Assembly (NCBI GenBank): GCA_003022005.1
Contig: PXRQ01000063.1
Span: 3,034 to 33,959 of the forward strand
Direction of reading: 5' to 3'
DNA from: Halobacteriales archaeon QS_5_70_15
Lineage (GTDB): Archaea; Halobacteriota; Halobacteria; Halobacteriales; Haloarculaceae
Length of the DNA: 30,926 nt
The position numbers and the translations under genes were made by a program. Under the pieces are notes generated by a model. The model had not been told where the DNA came from. It did no database searches and was given only the letters and a program-made list of their open reading frames with translations. Within the stretch, counting starts at the first letter, position 1. The number at the start of each line of letters is the position of its first letter. This document shows, piece after piece, positions 1 to 7,216 of the stretch.

Positions 1-289
1 CGACGACGGCGTCGGGGTCGGCCCCGTTCGCCGCCTCGACGGCGTCCTCGAAGGTCGACAGCGAGGGATCGGGTTCCACCCCGTCGAAGACGGCGTGCTC
101 CACGTCGCCGAGCGCCTCGACCACGGTGTCGAGGATCCCCGCGTCGGCGACGCCGCCGTCCGTGACGACGAGGACGGACGACGCGTCGCGCTCGGCGACC
201 ACGTCGGACAGCTCCGCCGCCGCGCCGACGCCGAACGTGACGTCGTCGGCGATGCTGAACTCCCACACGGACTCGGGCTGGTATGTCAC
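1..289 (-). CDS. Iron-containing alcohol dehydrogenase family protein, N-terminal part (runs off the window)
   Basis: Only the first 96 codons are present; the rest lies beyond the left edge. The protein begins VTYQPESVWEFSIADD and continues into a Rossmann-like start (FGVGAAAELSDVVAERDA, then SVLVVTDGGV and VFDGVEPDPS). This is the usual N-terminal layout of group III Fe-dependent alcohol dehydrogenases: a glycine-rich turn, a helix, a VVTD strand and a DGV.P.P strand. Family members reduce aldehydes or oxidise alcohols with NAD(P) and a metal held by one Asp and three His in the C-terminal half, which cannot be seen here. The start is GTG at 287-289 with a GGAG 8 bases upstream. It is divergent from the crotonase gene across a 95-bp gap. 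The family is likely; alcohol dehydrogenase and maleylacetate reductase cannot be told apart. Confidence 0.75.
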   Translation of the reverse strand, partial: MTYQPESVWEFSIADDVTFGVGAAAELSDVVAERDASSVLVVTDGGVADAGILDTVVEALGDVEHAVFDGVEPDPSLSTFEDAVEAANGADPDAVV

Positions 290-384
290 GATGGCTCCCT
301 CCCCAGGAGAGGCCTCACCCGGTGGCTAATAGTTTGTCCCGCGGACGGAGGGTTTAGGTTCGAGCCCCATGCAGGGTCCGCAGC
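290..384. promoter_or_regulatory. Divergent promoter region between the Fe-ADH and crotonase genes
   Basis: Two AT-rich patches stand out in otherwise GC-rich DNA. GGGTTTAGG near 348-356 lies about 30 bases before the crotonase ATG at 385. On the other strand, AACTATTAG (plus strand ctaatagtt, about 325-333) lies about 38 bases before the GTG at 289. Both fit archaeal TATA boxes. The shared gap suggests the two genes could be co-regulated. Confidence 0.5.
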
Positions 385-1158
385 ATGGGACGCATCCGCA
401 CGGAGGAGGACGGACGGGTCGTGACGGTGACCATCGAGAGCGAGGGCAAGCGCAACGCGGTCGACTTCGAGATGGTCGAGGCGCTGGCCGAGACCTTCGA
501 GGCGCTGGACGACCGCGACGAACTGATCGTCCCGATCCTGCGGGGCGCCGGCGAGAAGGCGTTCAGCGCCGGGTTCGACCTCTCGGTCGACCGGAGCGAC
601 CAGACCGAGGAGCAGAAGGGGCTCTGGTCGCGGATGCTCGACGCCATCGAGGGGTACGACTACCCCGTGATCGCCATGATCAACGGCGACACGTACGGCG
701 GTGCGGTGGCCATCGCGGCGTCCTGTGACCTCCGCGTCGGCGTCGAGGGCGCCCGCTTCGGCGTCACGCCGGCACGGATCGGCCTGGTCTACGGCGGCCG
801 ACCAATCGACCGGATCATGTCCCTCGTCGGCCCGGCCAAGACCCGCGAGATGCTGTTCACCGCCGAACCCATCGACGCGACACACGCCGCGGAGGTCGGG
901 TTCCTGAACTACGCCGTCCCGCGCGAGGAGCTCGCGGACCGCACCTACGGGATGGCCGAGACCATCGCGAGCAACGCGCCGTTCTCCCTGCGGCGGATGA
1001 AGGAGGTCGTCGCCGCCATCGAGGCCAAGGGGGAGCTCTCGGAGGCCGAACTCGACTGGGTCCAGGGGATGCGGGACGAGGCGTTCGCGAGCGAGGACCA
1101 CGCCGAGGGCGTCGCGGCGTTCGAGGAGGGCCGCGAGCCGGAGTTCCGGGGGCGCTGA
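385..1158 (+). CDS. Enoyl-CoA hydratase/isomerase (crotonase) family protein
   Basis: A 257-residue single-domain crotonase of normal family length. The oxyanion-hole segments are visible: FSAGFDL (residues 60-66) and YGGAVAIAASCD (104-115). Both general acid/base glutamates of true enoyl-CoA hydratase appear to be replaced: the first aligns with Ala109 and the second with Pro129 in FGVTPARIGLVYGG. The PxxxGxxY pattern resembles the methylmalonyl-CoA decarboxylase branch (E. coli ScpB/YgfG), where a Tyr at this place is catalytic; here it would be Tyr136. A decarboxylase or another atypical reaction on an acyl-CoA is therefore as likely as hydration. The C-terminal helices (residues about 190-257) are intact. 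The gene is convergent with the CoA-transferase gene, with only 15 bases between stops. The family call is firm; the reaction is open. Confidence 0.9.
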   Translation: MGRIRTEEDGRVVTVTIESEGKRNAVDFEMVEALAETFEALDDRDELIVPILRGAGEKAFSAGFDLSVDRSDQTEEQKGLWSRMLDAIEGYDYPVIAMINGDTYGGAVAIAASCDLRVGVEGARFGVTPARIGLVYGGRPIDRIMSLVGPAKTREMLFTAEPIDATHAAEVGFLNYAVPREELADRTYGMAETIASNAPFSLRRMKEVVAAIEAKGELSEAELDWVQGMRDEAFASEDHAEGVAAFEEGREPEFRGR

Positions 1159-1173
1159 CTCCGGGCGATCCGG

Positions 1174-2358
1174 CTACTCGACGGCGCCGCTCTCGCGGAG
1201 CCGCTCGCGCTCCTCCGCCGGGACCCCGAGCCGTTCGAGCAGTTCGTCGGTGTGCTCGCCGAGCCCCGGCGGGCCGCGCTCGAACGCGGTTTCGCTATCC
1301 GAGAAGTGCAGCGGGAACCCGCGGACGGTCACCTCGCCGACCTCCTCGGCCTCGTACCGGAGCACGTTCCCGCGTTCGAGCGCCTGCGGGTGCTCGACCA
1401 CGTCGCTCACGTGGTTGAGCGGCCCGCAGGGGATGTCGATCTCGTCGAAGCGGTCGACCCACTCCTCGGTGGTCCGCTCGCGGAGTATCGGCCGCATCAC
1501 CCCCATCACCTCCTCGTAGTGGTCCCGCCGGGCCTTCGCGGAGTCGTACTCGAGCAGCGACTCGTCCTCCAGCACCTCGGCGACGAACATCGCCCAGCGG
1601 GACGGGGGGACGAACACCGCGAGGTAGCCGTCGGCGGTCTCGAACAGTTCGTACGGGACCTGGGTCTGGTGGCGGGTGCCGTTCGGCGTCGGGTCCTCAC
1701 CGGTAATACCGTACTCGGTGAGGTACTCCTCCATGTACGAGACGATGGTGCCGAAGAGGTCCGTCTCGAACTTCTGCCCGCGGCCCGTGGCCTCGCGGTG
1801 TCTGAGCGCCGAGAGGATCCCGATCACGGCGTAGAGCCCGGCGCCGATGTCGCCGATGGCCTGGCCGACCTTCACCGGGGGGCCACCCTCGGGCCCGGTG
1901 ACCGACATGATGCCGCCCTCGGCCTGCATCACGAGGTCCACGCCCTTCTTGTGCTTGAACGGGCCCGTCTCGCCGTAGCCCTTGATCGAGGCGTAGACGA
2001 GCCCCGGGTTCACCGCCTCGGCGAGGTAGTCGTAGCCGAGGCCGAGCCGGTCCATCACGCCCGGCGCGAAGTTCTCCACCAGGACGTCCGCTTCCGCGAT
2101 GAACTCCTCCGCTATCCGCCGGCCGTCCTCGTCCTTCAGGTCGAGCACGACGCTCTTCTTGTTCTTGTGTCTGGAGATGAACTCGAAGCCCATACCGTCC
2201 TGCTGTGGGTGGCCGTCGCGGTTCGGGTCCCCGCCGCCGGGGCGCTCGATCTTCACTACCTCCGCCCCGAGTTCGCCCAGCAGTTCGGTACACCACGGCC
2301 CCGCGCGGGCGTGGGTGAAGTCGGCGACGACGACGTCCGACAGCGGCGCGCCTGTCAT
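1174..2358 (-). CDS. CaiB/BaiF family (class III) CoA-transferase
   Basis: A 394-residue protein with the class III CoA-transferase layout: an N-terminal Rossmann segment (VVVADFTHARAGPWCTELL, then GAEVVKIERPGGGDPNR), NKKSVVLDLK, DVLVENFAPGVMDRLGLGY and YGETGPFKHKKGVDLVMQ. Asp141 in GVDLVMQAEGG sits where the family's catalytic Asp (Asp169 of formyl-CoA transferase) forms the acyl anhydride. These enzymes move CoA between carboxylic acids in the cytoplasm. The start was placed at ATG 2356-2358 because TTTTAG (plus 2383-2388) lies about 28 bases upstream, as expected for a leaderless gene; an ATG 24 bases further upstream would fall inside the promoter. A second, broken paralogue lies just upstream on the same strand. 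The substrate cannot be predicted. Confidence 0.9.
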   Translation of the reverse strand: MTGAPLSDVVVADFTHARAGPWCTELLGELGAEVVKIERPGGGDPNRDGHPQQDGMGFEFISRHKNKKSVVLDLKDEDGRRIAEEFIAEADVLVENFAPGVMDRLGLGYDYLAEAVNPGLVYASIKGYGETGPFKHKKGVDLVMQAEGGIMSVTGPEGGPPVKVGQAIGDIGAGLYAVIGILSALRHREATGRGQKFETDLFGTIVSYMEEYLTEYGITGEDPTPNGTRHQTQVPYELFETADGYLAVFVPPSRWAMFVAEVLEDESLLEYDSAKARRDHYEEVMGVMRPILRERTTEEWVDRFDEIDIPCGPLNHVSDVVEHPQALERGNVLRYEAEEVGEVTVRGFPLHFSDSETAFERGPPGLGEHTDELLERLGVPAEERERLRESGAVE

Positions 2359-2382
2359 GGCTCCCCGTCCGCCGTGCGGCAC

Positions 2383-2388
2383 CTAAAA
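2383..2388 (-). promoter_or_regulatory. TATA box of the first CoA-transferase gene
   Basis: TTTTAG on the minus strand, about 28 bases from the ATG at 2358, in a 163-bp gap that is otherwise GC-rich. The spacing fits a leaderless transcript. Confidence 0.5.
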
Positions 2389-2521
2389 CCATCGTGGGAA
2401 GGGCGGAAGCGTTCGGACGAATCGGTAAATACCCCCCTCGTCCACACCTCGGCGAGTTCACCACCAGCCATCCACACGTACGGTGGCAAACAGAAGGGCG
2501 ACCCGCCGAACGACCCTCATC

Positions 2522-2596
2522 CGGTCGTGCGTCGTCCGTTACCGATGATCGCCGATCCCGGCCGGGCGATCGCCGGTACATCGGTACGCACGACCG
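2522..2596. repeat. Dispersed palindromic repeat, copy 1 (75-bp core)
   Basis: A near-palindrome beginning CGGTCGTGCGT and ending ACGCACGACCG. It has the same length and internal layout as the 81-bp copies at 15274 and 24549 but lacks the terminal ATA/TAT. The outer 11 bp are a perfect inverted repeat; the centre (GATCCCGGCCGGGCGATC) has diverged most. It lies 2 bases past the stop of the broken CoA-transferase, so it could act as a 3' hairpin of that transcript. No target-site duplication was seen. Confidence 0.85.
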
Positions 2597-2598
2597 TC

Positions 2599-3748
2599 TC
2601 AGTCGTCGTCGGCCTCTACCCCCGCCTCGTACGACCCGGCGGCGACGAGTTCCTCCAGCCGCTCGTCGTCGTAGCCGAGGTCCGCGAACACCTCGCGGGT
2701 GTGCTCGCCGAGCCTCGGCGGCGGGCTCCGGAACCCGCTCTCGGCGCCCCGGAAGTCGAGCGGGTGCTCGATCACCGGGACTGTCGTGCCGTCGCGCTCG
2801 AACTCCCGCATGACGCCGCGGGCCTCGGTCTGTTCGTTGTCGAGCGCCTCGGCGACCCCCTGGACCGGAGCGGCGGGGCTCGAGGGCGTCCATGTTCTCG
2901 ACCCGGTCGGCGTTCTCCTCGAACCGCTCGTCCTCGGGGAGGTCCTCCCGACCGATGGCCGAGCAGAACCCCCGCCAGAGCTTGGGGTTCAGCGCCGCGA
3001 CATTGATATAGCCATCGCCGGTCTCGAACGTCTGGTAGGGGGCGAGCACGGGGTCGCGGGTGCCCATCCGTTTCGTCTCCTCGCCGGCGAACGTCTTGCC
3101 GGCCTGCTTGGTCAGCCACGGGAGCGCGGCATCGAGCATCCCGAGGTCGATGTACTCGCTCTCCCCGGTGTGCTCGCGGCGCCGGAGCGCACACATGATC
3201 CCGAACGCGGCCCACATCGCCGTGATGAGGTCCGTCTGCGGGAGCCCTACCTTGACAGGGTCGCCGCCCTCCTCGCCGGTGACGTCCATGATCCCCGAGA
3301 GCCCCTGGACGAGCAGGTCGTAGCCCGGGCGCTCGCGCCACGGCCCGGTCTGTCCGAACGCCGAGATCGCACAGTAGATCACGTCGTCGTTGTACTCGGT
3401 GAGGGTGTCGTAGTCGAGGCCGAGCCGTTCTGCCGTCCCCGGCCGGAAGTTCTGGATGAAGACGTCCGCCCCGTCGACGAGGTCGTACAGCGCCTCGAGG
3501 CCCGCGTCGCTCTTCAGGTCCAGTTCCACCGAGCGCTTGTCGTAGTTGATCGTCCAGTAGTACGGCGACTCGCCGTCGATGAACGGCGGCCCCGAGTGGC
3601 GGATGTCGTCGCCGGCGCCCGGACGCTCGACCTTGATGACGTCGGCGCCCTGGTTCGCGAGCATCAGCGAGCAGAACCCGCCCGTGACGAACGTCGAGAG
3701 ATCCACGACCGTCAGGTCCTCGAGGACGTACCCGTCTGGTGTCGGCAT
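2599..3748 (-). pseudogene. CaiB/BaiF CoA-transferase, broken by an internal deletion and frameshift
   Basis: The first roughly 288 codons are a good class III CoA-transferase: VVDLSTFVTGGFCSLML, GADVIKVERPGAGDDIRHSG, VFIQNFRPGTAERLGLDY, and the catalytic-type Asp144 in PGYDLLVQGLSG. After VENMDALE (plus strand about 2870-2884) the frame is lost. The continuing frame resumes at PAAPVQGVAEALDNEQ and runs to GSYEAGVEADDD and a TGA at 2599. Compared with family members, roughly 30 residues between these parts (the ..RTTEEWVE..DAGVP.. segment) are missing, and the lost length is not a multiple of three. A simple base-call error would not remove that much sequence. The start is ATG 3746-3748 with TTTTATC 24-30 bases upstream. 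It is a paralogue of the intact gene downstream; both may once have formed a two-subunit enzyme. Confidence 0.85.
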
Positions 3749-3771
3749 ACCCGGTTCGACGGCGGCGCGGC

Positions 3772-3778
3772 GATAAAA
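3772..3778 (-). promoter_or_regulatory. TATA box of the broken CoA-transferase gene
   Basis: TTTTATC on the minus strand, centred about 27 bases from the ATG at 3748; a typical leaderless haloarchaeal promoter. Confidence 0.55.
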
Positions 3779-3936
3779 CGGTTCTCCCTCGTGGTGGGCC
3801 GGGTACGGATGGGACGGCAGTTGTGTGTCCGCTGGCCGGAACGTCTCGAAAGCCGCCGACACCGTTCAGTCCCACCCGCTCCCGAGACCGATCGGTCGAC
3901 GCCTCCCGAACACCGCCCCGTCGCCACCCCACCTTT

Positions 3937-3945
3937 TTGTCCTCG
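3937..3945 (+). promoter_or_regulatory. Putative TATA box ahead of the AOR transcript
   Basis: CCTTTTTGT is the only AT-rich patch in the 319-bp gap. It is about 30 bases before the ATG of the short ORF at 3967 and about 130 bases before the AOR start, so the transcript would begin at the short ORF. Confidence 0.45.
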
Positions 3946-3966
3946 TTGGGGCTACGTTCGGTAGGG

Positions 3967-4071
3967 ATGTACACGACAGACCACCGGTCGGCGTCGCCCC
4001 GTCGGCTGTACGGAGGCGCGAGCACTACTCGCCGCACGATGTGCCACACGACAGGGGGGTTCGCGGCATGA
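3967..4071 (+). CDS. Small leader ORF overlapping the AOR start (34 aa)
   Basis: A 34-codon ORF (starts MYTTDHRSASPRRLYGG, ends MCHTTGGFAA) begins 30 bases after a TATA-like CCTTTTTGT, where a leaderless transcript would start. Its TGA overlaps the ATG of the aldehyde oxidoreductase gene (ATGA at 4068-4071), an arrangement typical of translational coupling. No clear Shine-Dalgarno precedes the AOR start, so re-initiation after this ORF is a plausible way for AOR to be translated. It resembles no protein family known to me. It may be a real leader peptide or a chance ORF; codon use is not decisive at this length. Confidence 0.4.
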   Translation: MYTTDHRSASPRRLYGGASTTRRTMCHTTGGFAA

Positions 4072-5933
4072 GTCTCCCCCCGGTGTACGGCGGTGAGATA
4101 CTCCACGTCCACCTGGACACCGGCGAGACGCGGACCGAGGCGATCGACGAGGCCGACGCCCGGCGGTTCCTCGGGGGCAACGGCTTCGCCGCGAAGCTGG
4201 TCCACGAGCACGTCCCGGCCGACGCGGGGCCGTTCGATCCCGAGAACGCCGTGGTGTTCGCGGTCGGGCCGATGAACCTGACGCCCTTCCAGAGCACCTC
4301 GCGGGGCGTCGTGGGGTTCGTCAGCCCGATGACGAACGGCTTCTTCGACAGCACCTTCGGCGGGTCGTTCCCGCGGGCCCAGAAGAGCCTGGGGTTCGAG
4401 GCCGTCGTCCTCCACGGGACGGCCCCCGAACTCTCCTACGTCCGGCTCTCCGGGGACGGCGCCGAGGTGGTGCCCGCGCCTCACCTCGAGGGGCGCGAGA
4501 CCTACGAGACCTGCGAGGCCGTCCGCGAGTCGGAGGGCCAGGGCTTCGACGCGCACGTCATCGCGGCCGGCCCGGCTGGCGAGAACCTCGTCAGGTACGC
4601 CTGTCTCCTCCACCAGTCACACGACCGCGAGGGCGTCGCGGGGCGCGGCGGCTCCGGTGCGGTGCTGGGCTCGAAGAACGTGAAGGCGGTCGCGATCCGC
4701 GAGGGCGACTTCGAACCGGAGCTCGCCGACGAGTCCGGGCTCCGCGACCTCGCCATCGGGCGGATGGGCGAGCTGATGAGCGAGACGGAGATGCTCCAGA
4801 ACTACGGCACCGCCGGGCTCGTCGAGCCCGTCAACGAGATGGGCCGGCTCGGCCGCCGGAACAACGCCTCCGAACTCGTCGAGGAGGGGAACGCCGAGGC
4901 GATCAGCGGCGAGCGGTTCGAGGCCAAGTACGTCACCGAGGACACGACGTGTGCGAACTGCGCGGTCAAGTGCGGCAAACACGTCTCGGTCGAGTCCCGG
5001 GGCATCACGGAGGCGAAGATCCCCGAGTTCGAGAGCCTGTTCGCCACCGCGACGATGACCGACGTGTACGACGCCGACCGGGTCGTCGAGGCGAACGACC
5101 TCTGTGACCGGTTCGGGATGGACACGATCAGCTGGGGGGTGACGGTCGCGTTCGCCCGCGAGGCCCACGAGCGGGGGCTGCTCGACGCCGACGCCGACGA
5201 GTCGCCCCGCCTCGAGTTCGGCCACGCCGAGGGGCTCGTCGAACTCGCCGAACTGACCGCCCACCGCGACGGCATCGGTGACCGGCTCGCGGAGGGCTCG
5301 TTCCGCTTGGCCGACTCCATCGAGTCCGACGAGGACGACCCGGAAAAGTACGTCCACGGGGTGAAGGGCCTCGAACTCGCGGCACACTCCCCGCGGGGGC
5401 TCAAGGGGATGAGCATCGGCTACGCCACCTCCACCCGCGGCGGGTCACACCACGACACCCGACCGACCCGCCAGTACGCCGGCGAGCACGACGAGACGAC
5501 CGAGGGGACCCCCGAGTTCGCGGCCCGCTCGCAGCACTTCACCGCGCTCGGCGACTCGCTCACCCAGTGCCGGTTCGTCAGCGAGGGCGGGTGGGGCAAG
5601 GCCATAAACGACCGGTACAGGGACGCCATCAACGCCGCGACCGGGTGGGACCTCACGACCGAGGAGGTCGAGGCCGTCGGCGAGCGGATCTACAACCTCG
5701 AGCGGCTGATCAACGTCGAGCGCGGGATCGCCTCCAGGGAGACCGACACGCTTCCCTACCGCGTCCAGCACGAGCCCGTCCCCGAGGGCCCCCACGAGGG
5801 GATGTACTGCCCGCCGGAGGAACTGGAGTCGATGCTGACCGAGTACTACGAGTTCCGCGGCTGGGACGAGGACGGCACGCCCACCGCCGAGACGCTCGAG
5901 CGCCTCGGCCTCGTGGACCTGACCGACGCCTGA
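4068..5933 (+). CDS. Aldehyde ferredoxin oxidoreductase (tungsten-pterin AOR family)
   Basis: A 621-residue AOR-family enzyme of the usual length. The N-terminal domain (GEILHVHLDTGETRTE, FLGGNGFAAKLVHEHV) is the pterin-binding beta domain. The [4Fe-4S] ligands are visible as Cys295-x2-Cys298-x3-Cys302 (TTCANCAVKCGK), with the fourth at Cys501 (LTQCRF), as in the Pyrococcus enzyme. Other conserved blocks are NLTPFQSTSRG, GRGGSGAVLGSKNVKA, MDTISWGVTVAFA and HSPRGLKGMSIGYATS. Family members oxidise aldehydes to acids with ferredoxin, or run in reverse, using a tungsten bis-pterin cofactor in the cytoplasm. The ATG at 4068 was chosen because MSLPPVYGGEILHVHL matches the family N-terminus. With the CoA-transferases, crotonase and Fe-ADH nearby, it would connect acid, aldehyde and alcohol levels. 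Confidence 0.93.
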   Translation: MSLPPVYGGEILHVHLDTGETRTEAIDEADARRFLGGNGFAAKLVHEHVPADAGPFDPENAVVFAVGPMNLTPFQSTSRGVVGFVSPMTNGFFDSTFGGSFPRAQKSLGFEAVVLHGTAPELSYVRLSGDGAEVVPAPHLEGRETYETCEAVRESEGQGFDAHVIAAGPAGENLVRYACLLHQSHDREGVAGRGGSGAVLGSKNVKAVAIREGDFEPELADESGLRDLAIGRMGELMSETEMLQNYGTAGLVEPVNEMGRLGRRNNASELVEEGNAEAISGERFEAKYVTEDTTCANCAVKCGKHVSVESRGITEAKIPEFESLFATATMTDVYDADRVVEANDLCDRFGMDTISWGVTVAFAREAHERGLLDADADESPRLEFGHAEGLVELAELTAHRDGIGDRLAEGSFRLADSIESDEDDPEKYVHGVKGLELAAHSPRGLKGMSIGYATSTRGGSHHDTRPTRQYAGEHDETTEGTPEFAARSQHFTALGDSLTQCRFVSEGGWGKAINDRYRDAINAATGWDLTTEEVEAVGERIYNLERLINVERGIASRETDTLPYRVQHEPVPEGPHEGMYCPPEELESMLTEYYEFRGWDEDGTPTAETLERLGLVDLTDA

Positions 5934-5987
5934 CACGGACGCTCCCCCGGCCGTCGGCCCCGACGGTGGCCTTCCGCCGTCCCGGGA

Positions 5988-5995
5988 GATATAAC
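5988..5995 (+). promoter_or_regulatory. TATA box of the DUF2071 gene
   Basis: GATATAAC is centred about 28 bases before the ATG at 6020; a canonical leaderless haloarchaeal promoter. Confidence 0.65.
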
Positions 5996-6019
5996 AGCCG
6001 CGACCGTACCGCCGGCCGG

Positions 6020-6826
6020 ATGGTGGACTCCCCGCTCCGGCTCGTCGGCCGCGACGTCCTGTTCGTCCACTGGCCGGTCCCGGTCGAGGCCGTCCGCGGG
6101 GCCGTCCCGGCGCCGCTGACCGTCGACACGCTCGCGGGATCCGCGTGGCTGAGCGTCCTCGCTCACGAGGTGTCCGAGACGACGCTCGCCTCGCTCCCCG
6201 TCTCGCGCCCGTTCGTGCAGGTGAACTTCCGGACGTACGTGCGGTTCGACGGCGAACCCGGGGTCTACTTCCTCTCGCTCGACACGGGGAACCGGGCGGC
6301 CGCCATCGCCGGCGAGCGGCTGTTCGGCCTCCCGTTCGTCCCTGCACGGGGGTCGGTCCGCCGGCGCGACGACGGGACGGTCACGCTCCGGTGTCAGCGG
6401 ACGGCCGGCGGGGAGCCACGGGCCCGCTTCGACGCTCGGTATCGACCGGCGGGCGAGCCGCGGAGCGACTCGGAAACGGCGGGCGGTGAAACCGTGAGCG
6501 GCGAGGCGACGGTGGTCGACCCCGATTCGACCACCGGCCGGCTGATCGAACGCCACCGCTACTTCGTTCCGGGCGGGGAGGCGTCGCGGCTCTCGCGCAC
6601 TGTCGGGAGAACGGGACGGCTGCGCGGGGGATCGGGCGTGCTCGTCGGCGAGGTGACCCGCGACCCCTGGCGGCTGTCCCCGGTGGACGCGACGGTGCGG
6701 ACGAACACGCTGTTCGACGCCGCCGGCATCGACCCACCCGACACCGAGCCGACCGTCGAGTACAGCCCCGGCTACGGGTCCCGCGTGGTCGGCCTCGAGG
6801 TCGTCCCGTCGGCGGAGGGCGACTGA
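6020..6826 (+). CDS. DUF2071 (YqjF-like) family protein
   Basis: A 268-residue protein matching DUF2071: an N-terminal HWPVPVEAVRGAVPAPLTVD segment, AWLSVLAHEVSETT, NFRTYVRFDGEPGVYFLSLD, and a C-terminal VVGLEVVPS. The family has an acetoacetate decarboxylase-like beta-cone fold, and its members have no settled function. No signal peptide or membrane helix is seen, so it is probably cytoplasmic. The middle part (about residues 125-165, RRRDDGTVTLRC through SDSETAGGE) is rich in charged and small residues and looks like a variable loop region. The start follows a clear TATA box, which fixes it. Whether it belongs to the AOR cluster is unclear, because it has its own promoter. Confidence 0.8.
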   Translation: MVDSPLRLVGRDVLFVHWPVPVEAVRGAVPAPLTVDTLAGSAWLSVLAHEVSETTLASLPVSRPFVQVNFRTYVRFDGEPGVYFLSLDTGNRAAAIAGERLFGLPFVPARGSVRRRDDGTVTLRCQRTAGGEPRARFDARYRPAGEPRSDSETAGGETVSGEATVVDPDSTTGRLIERHRYFVPGGEASRLSRTVGRTGRLRGGSGVLVGEVTRDPWRLSPVDATVRTNTLFDAAGIDPPDTEPTVEYSPGYGSRVVGLEVVPSAEGD

Positions 6827-6862
6827 CCGGGGGTCCCGGCAACGACCATTCCTTCATGAAAG

Positions 6863-6870
6863 TTTATTTG
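6863..6870 (+). promoter_or_regulatory. TATA box ahead of a small ORF
   Basis: TTTATTTG, about 30 bases before the ATG at 6896, in a 390-bp gap lacking any large gene. It is the strongest AT-rich patch there. Confidence 0.5.
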
Positions 6871-6895
6871 GGCGGGACCCGTCGCCCGGTCCACG

Positions 6896-7045
6896 ATGCG
6901 AGGGACGAGCCCCCCGCCGATCGTGCCCGAGATGACAACGACAGCGGACCCACCCGTCACCCCGGATCTCAGCTCCGACGGCGGCGAGCGCCGCTCGCTC
7001 CCCGAGCGGACGTTCGGGGCACCCCTCGTACCCGACTGCTCCTGA
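6896..7045 (+). CDS. Small hypothetical protein (49 aa)
   Basis: A 49-codon ORF (starts MRGTSPPPIVPEMTTTADPP, ends GAPLVPDCS). Support is positional: a TATA box 30 bases upstream, a clean ATG for a leaderless transcript, and about 85% G/C at third codon positions by eye. The protein is rich in Pro, Thr and Ser with a short charged middle (SSDGGERRSLPERT) and a single Cys near the end. No family is recognised and no signal peptide or membrane helix is visible. It could be a small haloarchaeal peptide or a chance ORF under a promoter that really serves the cupin gene downstream. Confidence 0.45.
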   Translation: MRGTSPPPIVPEMTTTADPPVTPDLSSDGGERRSLPERTFGAPLVPDCS

Positions 7046-7216
7046 GACGGCCCACGACGCACCGTTCTCCGACCGTTCCCGTCGACCGAGCGACGGCCAC
7101 GCCCCGGGTCGCGTACCCGCCCGGTAGCCGCGCTCGTGTCCGCGGCCGGAGACTCACGCCCGTCGCACATGACCCACGGCCCCCTGTTTCTTGACCTGGC
7201 GGAACGACCCGGAAGC

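Noticed and set aside
2522..2596. Insertion sequence or transposon end
   Set aside because: No transposase, no target duplication and an internal palindrome of only 75-81 bp; a MITE-like origin stays open but is not shown.
1252..3006. A long plus-strand open frame opposite the CoA-transferase genes
   Set aside because: It is the antisense shadow of two clearly recognisable CoA-transferases; its translation is low in hydrophobic cores and rich in Arg, His and Pro, as expected for mirror frames in GC-rich DNA.
4617..5387. A 256-codon minus-strand frame inside the aldehyde oxidoreductase gene
   Set aside because: The AOR cysteine ligands and conserved blocks on the plus strand leave no doubt about the coding strand.
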